From assembly GCA_022616415.1 (NCBI GenBank), contig JAKEEU010000405.1, positions 84,262 to 148,261 of the forward strand: 64,000 bases of DNA, read 5' to 3'. Below, piece by piece: positions 56,469 to 64,000 of the stretch. The translations under genes and the position numbers were made by a program. Within the stretch, counting starts at the first letter, position 1; every line of letters begins with the position of its first letter. Source of the stretch: Candidatus Zhuqueibacterota bacterium. Its GTDB lineage: Bacteria; Zhuqueibacterota; Zhuqueibacteria; Zhuqueibacterales; Zhuqueibacteraceae. Under the pieces are notes generated by a model. That model did no database searches. It was not told the DNA's origin and was given only the letters and a program-made list of their open reading frames with translations.

Positions 56469-58589
56469 ATGGAAACGTCAAAGCACACAAAAATTCTTCT
56501 GCTCTTTTTGGGCGGCATCGGGTTCCCATGCTTGTTGTTGGGCCATCTGGCTTATCGCGGCATTCGAAACGATCAGGCGCTGCGGGAAAGAGAATTGCTC
56601 AACCAGCACCGGAAGCGGGCAAACCTGATCGTCAAAGTGATTCATGATAGCATTTCGGCTATCGAGCAGAATTTTCTACAAGCGGCGACGAGGTTTGACG
56701 CACGCCGGCTCACGCTTGGCGGCAGCGCTTGGGATACCCTCAAAATACGATTTCCTCTCATTGCAGAAATTTTCTTTTGGGAAAACTCCGGAAAACTTGG
56801 GTTTCCGGCGGCTGAGGTTCTTTTTGTTGCCGATAGCGGGAGCAAAGCAGAATCGCAAGAAATGCGTTCGACCGATTTCGCGGCGATCGTGCAAGAAGGC
56901 CAGCAGCTCGAGTTTCAACAAAACGACGACAGGGCGGCGCTGGCTTTCTATCAGCAGGCGTTGGCGCGCGCCTCCGGCGATCAAATAAAGGCAGAATTGC
57001 TCAACGCCATCGCGAGAGTGCAAAAGAAGTTGGGACGATTTCCCGATGCCATAAAAACTTGCAACCAATTGACGCGAGATTATAGCCAAGCTCGAATTGC
57101 GGGCGGCCTGCCATTGGGGTTGACAGCGCGGCTGGAGAGGGGCGATTTATTTTTAGCGACCAACGATTCTTTGCGCGCGCTACAAACTTTTCTTGAAGCT
57201 TACACCCAATTGGTCAACGGCGAATGGGAGCTGGAAAAATCGCAATATGACTTTTTCGGTCATCAAGTTGTTGAATCCATCGCAACAATCTTGGCGCGCG
57301 CAAAATTGCCGGCGTCTTGGCGGGCACATCACGCCGCCTTCGAGGAATTGCAGGAAAAAGAAAAGCAGCGCCGAGCGGCCACGGTAAAACTGCTGGCGTT
57401 TCAGCAAAAAGTGGCGGCGTTTTTGTCGGAAAAAAATGCCCACACAAGAAACAATCATCAACACGCCGCTCAACACTTCGTCCTCAATGCCGGTGACCAT
57501 AACTATCTCATCGCGTTGTTGAAGCTGCCGACAGAAAGCAACGCCCCCGTTGATACGATCTGGGGACTCTGGCTCGATGCGAACCATCTCAAAGCACACG
57601 TTCTCCGCGCAGCCATGCAAGCGCACCTCCCCGCCGTAAGTGCCGGCTGGATCGTTAGGGACAAGAATGGCAATGTACTCGCGAAGTCCGCAGCGGCCCT
57701 CGCGGGAACGCCTGTCGTCAAAACTGAGTTTTCTGAAAAATTCCCGCCCTGGTCTCTGGAGCTTTATCGGCGTGAGCCGGCGCCTTTCGAAGCGCTTTTT
57801 TCTTCTGAGCGCAGCATTTATTTTTACGTTTTCGTGCTCATCGCCGGCATTCTCATTTTCGGCTTGACCCTGACGCTGCGCAGCGTCAATCACGAGCTCG
57901 AGCTCGCCAGGCTGAAATCCGATTTTGTCTCGACCATCTCGCACGATTTCAAAAGCCCGCTCACCTCGATTCGCCAGTTGGCGGAAATGCTGCAAACCGG
58001 CCGCGTGCCTTCGGAGTCGCGCCGCCGGCAGTATTACGATGCGCTCGTCGAACAGAGCGAACGGCTTTCGATTCTGATCGACAATGTTTTGGATTTTGCC
58101 AAGATGGAAGAAGGGCGGAAAATGTTCGCCTTCGAGTTGATGGATATTTCCGGTTTGTTGCGCGAAATCGTTGCGCGCATGCAGCACAGTCACGAGGGTT
58201 TTCAGATTCATGCCCAAATTCCTGAACCGCTGCCGGCGGTGAACGTGGATCGCCTCGCCATCTCACAAGCAATGACCAATTTGCTTGACAACGCCATCAA
58301 ATATTCCGGCGACGCCAACCGGATTGAAGTGCGCGCCTTTGCAGAGAACCAGCATCTGGTGATTATCGTTCAAGATTATGGCATTGGCATTGAGAAGGGG
58401 GACATTGGCAAAATTTTCGACCGCTTCTATCGTGGCGGCGATCCGCTCTTGCGAATGGTCAAAGGCACGGGCCTGGGATTGATGCTGGTAAAGCAAATTG
58501 TCAAAGCCCATCACGGCGCCGTTCAAGTTGAAAGTGAGCCGGGATGGGGGAGCACATTTACGATCCGATTGCCGCTTCAGCAAGCGTAG
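56469..58589 (+). CDS. Membrane sensor histidine kinase
   Basis: LARLKSDFVSTISHDFKSPLTSIRQLAEMLQTG (HisKA); NLLDNAIKYSG, DYGIGIEKGDIGKIFDRFYRGGDPL, GTGLGLMLVKQIV (HATPase). Confidence 0.92.
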   Translation: METSKHTKILLLFLGGIGFPCLLLGHLAYRGIRNDQALRERELLNQHRKRANLIVKVIHDSISAIEQNFLQAATRFDARRLTLGGSAWDTLKIRFPLIAEIFFWENSGKLGFPAAEVLFVADSGSKAESQEMRSTDFAAIVQEGQQLEFQQNDDRAALAFYQQALARASGDQIKAELLNAIARVQKKLGRFPDAIKTCNQLTRDYSQARIAGGLPLGLTARLERGDLFLATNDSLRALQTFLEAYTQLVNGEWELEKSQYDFFGHQVVESIATILARAKLPASWRAHHAAFEELQEKEKQRRAATVKLLAFQQKVAAFLSEKNAHTRNNHQHAAQHFVLNAGDHNYLIALLKLPTESNAPVDTIWGLWLDANHLKAHVLRAAMQAHLPAVSAGWIVRDKNGNVLAKSAAALAGTPVVKTEFSEKFPPWSLELYRREPAPFEALFSSERSIYFYVFVLIAGILIFGLTLTLRSVNHELELARLKSDFVSTISHDFKSPLTSIRQLAEMLQTGRVPSESRRRQYYDALVEQSERLSILIDNVLDFAKMEEGRKMFAFELMDISGLLREIVARMQHSHEGFQIHAQIPEPLPAVNVDRLAISQAMTNLLDNAIKYSGDANRIEVRAFAENQHLVIIVQDYGIGIEKGDIGKIFDRFYRGGDPLLRMVKGTGLGLMLVKQIVKAHHGAVQVESEPGWGSTFTIRLPLQQA

Positions 58590-58636
58590 AGCGTGGAGCG
58601 GAGGGCGTAAGGCGTAAAACGTGAAGCGTGAAAAGT

Positions 58637-59323
58637 ATGGAAAAAATTCTTATCATCGAAGACGAAGACCGCATTCTCATGGGGTTGGAAGACGATCTCC
58701 GTTTTGAAGGTTACGACGTGGCATCCGCTAAAGACGGTTTGCAAGGTCTCACCATGGCCAAAGAAAAAGCTTATGATCTCATCATTCTCGACCTCATGCT
58801 GCCCAAGTTGAATGGCTTCGAAGTTTGCAAGCAATTGCGGCAAGCGGGCATTGCGACGCCGATTCTCATGTTGACGGCGAAAAGCCAGGAAGTTGATAAA
58901 GTCCTTGGGTTGGAGCTCGGCGCCGACGATTACGTCACGAAGCCTTTCAGCCCGCGCGAGCTGTTGGCGCGAGTGAAAGCCTTGCTTCGGCGCACCCAAT
59001 CAAACCTTTCGACAAGCGCGCTTTTTCACTTTGGCGATTTTGAAATTGATTTTAAAAAGTATGAGGCGCGAAAATCCGGGCGCCAGTTCCACCTGACGGC
59101 GCTGGAGTTCGATTTGCTCCGTCTCTTTATCCAACATCCGAATGAAGTTCTCAGCCGCGACTTCATTCTTGACAAAATTTGGGGTGAAGAAGTTTATGTT
59201 AACAACCGAACGGTGGATACGCACGTGGCGCAATTAAGGAAGAAAATAGAAGATGATCCGGCAAATCCCAAATACATTGTGGGCGTGCGAGGGGTTGGCT
59301 ATAAGTTTGTTCCAACTATTTAG
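58637..59323 (+). CDS. OmpR/PhoB-family response regulator
   Basis: ILIIEDEDRILMGLEDDLRFEGYDV...DLIILDLMLPKLNGFEV...ADDYVTKPFSPRELLARVKALLRR; winged-helix C-term. Confidence 0.95.
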   Translation: MEKILIIEDEDRILMGLEDDLRFEGYDVASAKDGLQGLTMAKEKAYDLIILDLMLPKLNGFEVCKQLRQAGIATPILMLTAKSQEVDKVLGLELGADDYVTKPFSPRELLARVKALLRRTQSNLSTSALFHFGDFEIDFKKYEARKSGRQFHLTALEFDLLRLFIQHPNEVLSRDFILDKIWGEEVYVNNRTVDTHVAQLRKKIEDDPANPKYIVGVRGVGYKFVPTI

Positions 59324-59400
59324 CCACGACCCGGGCAAGCCTGCCCTGCCAGGGCTCTAAGCAGGCCAGGGCCGAAATCAAAAAAGCTTTTAAAAAAATT

Positions 59401-59566
59401 TCCCAACGGATTAAAAAACGACCAACGGATAAAAACATTAAATGGTAACAGCATCGATGAGTAAAGATATTGAATGGTTTTGCCGTAAGCTTTTTGATCA
59501 AGCTTCCTACAGAATTAGATGAAACATTTAGCCAAAATCCGTTGGTCGCTTTTCCATCCGTTGGCG
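59401..59566. repeat. Inverted degenerate word repeat CCAACGGATnnAAAAnCGACCAACGGAT
   Basis: Left arm 59401-59430; right arm 59537-59566; about 25/30 positions complementary. Confidence 0.8.
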
Positions 59567-59587
59567 ATAAAAGTTGAAGGTTTAATG

Positions 59588-61552
59588 ATGAAAACGATTC
59601 ATCCAGTTTCTTGCCTCATCATTTTTGTTGTTACTATTTCAACGGGAACAGCTTTCGCCCAGCAAAGCCCCGAATACCTTTTGCAAGCCGGCTTATACGC
59701 CGAAGAAGTCAAAGGCGATTTGAATGAAGCGCTCAGGTGTTACCAAAAGATTGTCCAGGATTTTCCTGACAACCGTCGGGTAGCGGCGAAAGCGCAATTG
59801 CAGATCGGTATCTGCTACGAAAAACTCGGCCAGCAAAATGCCATTGCCGCATATCAAAAGGTGCTCGAAAATTATCCCGACCAGCGTGAAATCGTTGCAC
59901 TGGCACGAGAACGACTGGCGCAAGCCAAAATTCGAGATCAAAAATCCAAAATCCATCCTTTGACAAAATATTATTTCGAGCGCTTCGGCATTGACGTCAC
60001 GACCTCAACTTCCTACGATGGCAAATACCTCGCCTACACTGACTGGACCACCGGCAGTCTCATGATCAAGGAGCTACGTAATTCGCAAAACGTAATCCGT
60101 AATCCGAAATCCACAATCAAGGATCCACTGTCGAAAGTCCGCATCGTCGAAGCTGACCCGTCGCGTTCCCCCGAATATGCCTATTACCCGGCTTGGTCGC
60201 GCGACGGAAAATATATTGCTTATAGCTGGTATCGCGGCCCCAATTTTATTGAGCTGCGCGTAGTCTCTGTTGCTGATGGCAAAAGCCAGGTGATTTATTC
60301 TGACCCCAAATTCATAATCAACCCTGATGATTGGTCGCCGGATGGCAAAACCATTGTTTGCGAGACGCTGAATTTTGAGCGCGAAACTTTCAAGCGGTTG
60401 GCGCTGATTCGGGTTGATAAGAAGGAGTTGCAGGACATTCTCCTACTGAATGATAATACCCGTCGCCTACAGTTTTCTCCGGAGGGCAAATATATTGTCT
60501 ACAACTTGGAAAGGCATCAAAGAATTTTTATGCTGGCGCTGGAAGATTTGCAGCAAGCTGATGTTCCCGCTAATTTGCCCAGCCTTGCTGGTTACGATGG
60601 CCCGATCTGGTCACCGGATGGAAAGCTCATTTTGTGCCGCAATCTTGGCTCTTATGATCTTTGGGCCATACCGATGCAGAACGGCAAACCAGCAGGAAAA
60701 CCCTATCTGGTTCAAACTGACTTATCCAAAGCTCTGTTGTCTCTGAAAAGTGTAGCACCTCCTTTGACCCAAATGAATCAGTCCATGAACGAGAACGCCA
60801 TCTTTCGCAAAGCCATAAATGCAGCACGCTCATTTGTGGAGGAATTTACTTCTCCGATTCTGGATCCTGCCTGGTCGGTGTTTGAATGGAAAGGGCCGAA
60901 TATTTATGATTACACCACCTTCGGTCGCTATTCGCTCACCGACCGTCCAGGACATTTGCGCTATTATCTTAACCCAATTATGAAACCAGGGTACCTGTGC
61001 GATTACCTACCGGAATTTACAGGGCACTATTGGTGGTATCCAAGTCTTGAGATCAGCCGGCCGCTGTCGGGTGACCATTGGGTGCTTGAAGCGAGAGTAA
61101 CGTATTCCATGATAGACGGGGCCAATGGACGCGACTTTGATTTGATTGTGTATTTTGATCCGGAAAGAGATCGACAAACGGCATTAGTGGTTGAGCGTCG
61201 GAAAGGGATGTATAAAGAACATGATCTTTATGCCAGTTTGAATGACCGCGGCTTGAATGTCGCTAAAAGCGAAAATTGCCATTCCTCCAATGATGCCCTC
61301 GGCGTCACCCAATTCACTTACATCTATCGTATCACACGCGCAGACACATTGGTTCAAGTCGAATTGAGTGATGACGATGGCGCGAATTTCCGGCAAGTGC
61401 TCTCCGCCTCGCTGCGGCCTGATTTGCGTAGTCAGCCGCAGTTGCTGGCTTTGACCGGTCAGAGTTGGTTCGTCCCGGCCGGCTCGTATGCGGATTGGGA
61501 CTATATTCGATTTCGGAATGTGGATTTCGGATTGCGGAAAAATGGTAAATAG
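59588..61552 (+). CDS. Secreted TPR plus TolB/PD40-like beta-propeller protein
   Basis: Signal peptide MKTIHPVSCLIIFVVTISTGTAFAQ; TPR-like ALRCYQKIVQDFPDNRRVAAKAQLQIGICYEKLG; PAWSRDGKYIAYSW, IWSPDGKLILCR. Confidence 0.8.
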   Translation: MKTIHPVSCLIIFVVTISTGTAFAQQSPEYLLQAGLYAEEVKGDLNEALRCYQKIVQDFPDNRRVAAKAQLQIGICYEKLGQQNAIAAYQKVLENYPDQREIVALARERLAQAKIRDQKSKIHPLTKYYFERFGIDVTTSTSYDGKYLAYTDWTTGSLMIKELRNSQNVIRNPKSTIKDPLSKVRIVEADPSRSPEYAYYPAWSRDGKYIAYSWYRGPNFIELRVVSVADGKSQVIYSDPKFIINPDDWSPDGKTIVCETLNFERETFKRLALIRVDKKELQDILLLNDNTRRLQFSPEGKYIVYNLERHQRIFMLALEDLQQADVPANLPSLAGYDGPIWSPDGKLILCRNLGSYDLWAIPMQNGKPAGKPYLVQTDLSKALLSLKSVAPPLTQMNQSMNENAIFRKAINAARSFVEEFTSPILDPAWSVFEWKGPNIYDYTTFGRYSLTDRPGHLRYYLNPIMKPGYLCDYLPEFTGHYWWYPSLEISRPLSGDHWVLEARVTYSMIDGANGRDFDLIVYFDPERDRQTALVVERRKGMYKEHDLYASLNDRGLNVAKSENCHSSNDALGVTQFTYIYRITRADTLVQVELSDDDGANFRQVLSASLRPDLRSQPQLLALTGQSWFVPAGSYADWDYIRFRNVDFGLRKNGK

Positions 61553-61615
61553 CACTTTCACTTTTAAAATAAAGAGTTTCGCAATCAAAAGTTCCCCAAT
61601 CCGCAACGGATACGC

Positions 61616-61978
61616 CTATGCCGCCAGTCGCTCCGGCAAAGGGGGAACCTGAGGCGAGAGAGAAAGTCCAATAGCTAAAAAGTCACTCACCGGCGGAGTT
61701 GTCATCACAGCCAATACCGCCTGCCAAAGGTCTTCAGGCAGATTGCGCAAGTTCGCTAAGGGCACACTGAGCGGCCTCTCACGATAATGCGCCATCATTC
61801 GTTCGAAGCTGATGAAAGTCAATCCCACAGCTCGGGGTGCTGTCCCAGTGGTTTTACCTGTGTCCAGCCGCAGCAAGATATTGTCGGCCAATTCTACTCC
61901 GGTGACATGCTCGCTCCGTCCAAATGAAACGTAAAGCACATCATCTTCTTGATCGTAATTAATTTTTGTTTCACTCAT
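61616..61978 (-). CDS. DUF2283-domain protein
   Basis: MSETKINYDQEDDVLYVSFGRSEHVTGVELADNILLRLD typical of DUF2283. Confidence 0.75.
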   Translation of the reverse strand: MSETKINYDQEDDVLYVSFGRSEHVTGVELADNILLRLDTGKTTGTAPRAVGLTFISFERMMAHYRERPLSVPLANLRNLPEDLWQAVLAVMTTPPVSDFLAIGLSLSPQVPPLPERLAA

Positions 61979-61982
61979 TACA

Positions 61983-62315
61983 TTATTCCCTGAAAGATTG
62001 GAAGTAGGTGGTCGTCACGAACTTTTCCTCTCGCACTTTGCCATCTGGATCGGTAGGCCAGCGAAAGCGAACAGAGACAACCAGATGCGTATTGTCATCA
62101 GGCAGATCTGGGAAAGAGCGGTAATACTGATAGCCGTTCGGATCATACAGGTCTTGCCGACGGCGACCCAGCCGAATCGTTTCTCTGACATAGTCAAAAT
62201 AAGGTTCGACTTCCGGGTGGTTGTCAGGATCGATAATATGTGCCCACCGTTCGTGAGTCAAATAAATGTCATTCCCGAAACGATCACGTTGCGTCCAGAG
62301 TTTGCCGTTGGGCAT
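61983..62315 (-). CDS. Small protein paired with DUF2283 (possible toxin/DUF4258-like)
   Basis: LWTQRDRFGNDIYLTHERWAHIIDPDNHPEVEPYFDYVRETIRLGRRRQD; 4-bp gap to DUF2283 gene. Confidence 0.5.
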   Translation of the reverse strand: MPNGKLWTQRDRFGNDIYLTHERWAHIIDPDNHPEVEPYFDYVRETIRLGRRRQDLYDPNGYQYYRSFPDLPDDNTHLVVSVRFRWPTDPDGKVREEKFVTTTYFQSFRE

Positions 62316-62571
62316 GTCCGCTCCTCTCAGATAACTTGAATTTACAACAGATAATACTGATTATGCCGCTAAAATGCAAATCTTTTTTCAAGTGTTAGCA
62401 ATAACATCCATCAAAATGTCCGCAATCCGAAATCTGAAATCCGCAATCGTTGTACCTTCACACAATCTTAACAAACTCTCCACCGAAGCTTCACTCAACC
62501 TTGTTAAGCTTGCTTTATATTGGGTTAGACTATTTCAACAAATGCTGTTTAACCTAAACATGGAGGTTGTC

Positions 62572-63792
62572 ATGAAAAACCAACTGAAATTACTCGCCGC
62601 CGCAGGGATGAAGGTTGTCCTGCTTTTTGCAGTACTGAGCCCAGTGACAGCGCAGACCCTCCTTGACCAGTCTTTTACTTCGCCGCTTAATTTAGGCGCT
62701 GTTATTAACGTATGTTGCAAGTTCGCAGCGCAAACTTTTACGGCTGAATTGACTGGAACTCTTGCTGGGGTCAACATCAATGTGGAGTTTGGTGGTTCAA
62801 TTCCTTTACATGTCGCGATTCGTACTGTGACAGGTGGGGTGCCCAGTCCGACGATTCTGGGTGAAACCACTCTAAGTTCGAGCAGCGCTCCACTTTCGCT
62901 GCTTATTACATTTCCTCAAACCATCAACATCGTCGCTGGAACTCAATACGCGATTGTCCTAGACTACGAAGGTGCGCCGCCGGGCCAATTCCAAGGCACG
63001 TGGACGGGAGCCGTCGGTGATTTGTATACCGGCGGGGACTTGTATTTTAGTCTTACCGATGGCATAACGTGGTTTGCGAGTGGGCCGGGTCACGATGTAC
63101 ATTTCCAGACCTACGTGACAGTGGCACCTTCTGTCATCGAAGCCACCATCGACATCAAACCCGGCAGCGATCCCAATTCTATCAACCCAAAAAGCAAGGA
63201 TGTCATACCCGTCGCGATTCTCACGACTGCGTCATTCGATGCGACGACGGTCGATCCGTTGTCGGTTGCGTTCGGCCCAGACGGCGCAACGGAATCGCAC
63301 GGCAAGGGCCACATTGAGGACGCCGATGGCGACGGTGATATGGATTTAGTGCTGCATTTTAAAACGCAAGACACTGGCATCCAATGCGGCGACACCGAAG
63401 CCAGCCTCACCGGACAAACTTGTGGCGGACAAGCCATCACTGGATCGGATGCCATTCAAACCGTCGGCTGCGGCTCCGCCAAAGCTATGGCTGAAGCAGA
63501 GGCTGGCATTCCTGAAGGCTATGCTCTTCTCCAAAATTATCCGAATCCTTTCAATCCCGAAACCGAGATTCGCTTCCAACTTCTGGAAGCCAGTCATGTC
63601 GTGGTGAAAATTTTCAATACTGTTGGCGAAGAGATTCGCACGCTGGTGGAGGCGGAGTACGAAGCCGGTTATCATCGCGTGCGTTGGGATGGGAAAGATA
63701 AGAATGGCCATCCGGTAGCGAGTGGCATTTATCTGTATCAGCTTCTCGCGGGCAATTTCTCGCAGGTGAGGAAGATGAGTCTGCTGCGTTAA
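62572..63792 (+). CDS. Secreted protein with FlgD/T9SS-type C-terminal sorting domain
   Basis: Signal peptide MKNQLKLLAAAGMKVVLLFAVLSPVTAQ; C-term LLQNYPNPFNPETEIRFQLLEASHVVVKIFNTVGEEIRTLVEAEYEAGYHRVRWDGKDKNGHPVASGIYLYQL. Confidence 0.82.
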   Translation: MKNQLKLLAAAGMKVVLLFAVLSPVTAQTLLDQSFTSPLNLGAVINVCCKFAAQTFTAELTGTLAGVNINVEFGGSIPLHVAIRTVTGGVPSPTILGETTLSSSSAPLSLLITFPQTINIVAGTQYAIVLDYEGAPPGQFQGTWTGAVGDLYTGGDLYFSLTDGITWFASGPGHDVHFQTYVTVAPSVIEATIDIKPGSDPNSINPKSKDVIPVAILTTASFDATTVDPLSVAFGPDGATESHGKGHIEDADGDGDMDLVLHFKTQDTGIQCGDTEASLTGQTCGGQAITGSDAIQTVGCGSAKAMAEAEAGIPEGYALLQNYPNPFNPETEIRFQLLEASHVVVKIFNTVGEEIRTLVEAEYEAGYHRVRWDGKDKNGHPVASGIYLYQLLAGNFSQVRKMSLLR

Positions 63793-63899
63793 AGAACGGC
63801 TGAGAAAATAACCGCGAGGCCGCTTCTCGCAAATTTGTGCCGCCTTCATTTTGAGGTTGTTCATGGAGGCGGCACAAGCTGTTTGCTCTATTGTCTAAA

Positions 63900-63960
63900 T
63901 CTCAAGTGCCACGACATGGTGTATAGGTTTTTGTGCCAGGACATCGTTGACACATGATAG
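63900..63960. mobile_element. Possible terminal region of an insertion sequence (truncated by window edge)
   Basis: Spaced repeats GTGCCACGACAT (63906-63917) and GTGCCAGGACAT (63933-63944), 27 bp apart, resembling transposase-binding repeats at IS481/IS21-type ends; no transposase in window. Confidence 0.3.
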
Positions 63961-64000
63961 GATTGCCCGCAGGAGTGGTAACGGAAGGAGCCCGTAGGGC

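Noticed and set aside
54242-58217. Minus-strand ORFs 54242..54937, 54971..55753, 57180..58217
   Set aside because: Antisense to the UvrD helicase and histidine kinase; sequences look like reverse-complement translations of those genes.
1-64000. CRISPR array
   Set aside because: No set of identical 24-40 bp repeats with regular unique spacers; degenerate word repeats lack spacer structure.
1-64000. tRNA or rRNA genes
   Set aside because: No convincing cloverleaf or rRNA sequence found by eye; a tRNAscan/Infernal run would be needed to exclude them.

Overview
The window looks like part of a chromosome from an uncultured FCB/Calditrichota/KSB1-like bacterium (inferred from several secreted proteins with FlgD-like/T9SS-type C-terminal sorting domains; lineage not proven). 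The main feature is a nearly complete, co-directional (minus strand) extracellular contractile injection system (eCIS) locus at about 4.7-37.0 kb: sheath, gp19-like tube, gp28-like Zn-ribbon baseplate protein, Pvc16/DUF4255 cap protein, AAA+ ATPase, two DUF4157 proteins, CIS_tube-type protein, LysM, gpD-like, gpV/OB spike, PAAR-like tip, gp25, two baseplate-J proteins, tail protein I and two DUF6519 proteins (one ending in a phage collar domain). Its distal end holds a candidate effector module: a 1528-aa DUF4157/coiled-coil protein with a C-terminal PD-(D/E)XK-like motif, followed by a TPR protein (possible immunity or adaptor), bracketed by DUF6519 5' ends, one of them a frameshifted relic. 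Upstream are a sigma54 enhancer-binding regulator, a tandem 21-bp repeat and a GG-N10-GC candidate sigma54 promoter, together suggesting dedicated control. Elsewhere: selB (runs off the left edge and is missing from the ORF track), PEGA protein, secreted sorting-domain proteins, a glycosyltransferase/methyltransferase cluster, TPR lipoprotein, a nucleotidyltransferase-like three-gene cassette, UvrD-like helicase, a two-component system, a TolB/PD40 protein and a DUF2283 pair. Many intergenic gaps carry degenerate short-word repeats, often as inverted pairs, and similar words occur inside one CDS. A promoter-plus-hairpin locus near 3.2-3.36 kb is a candidate small RNA. All family names come from reading translations; no database search was run.
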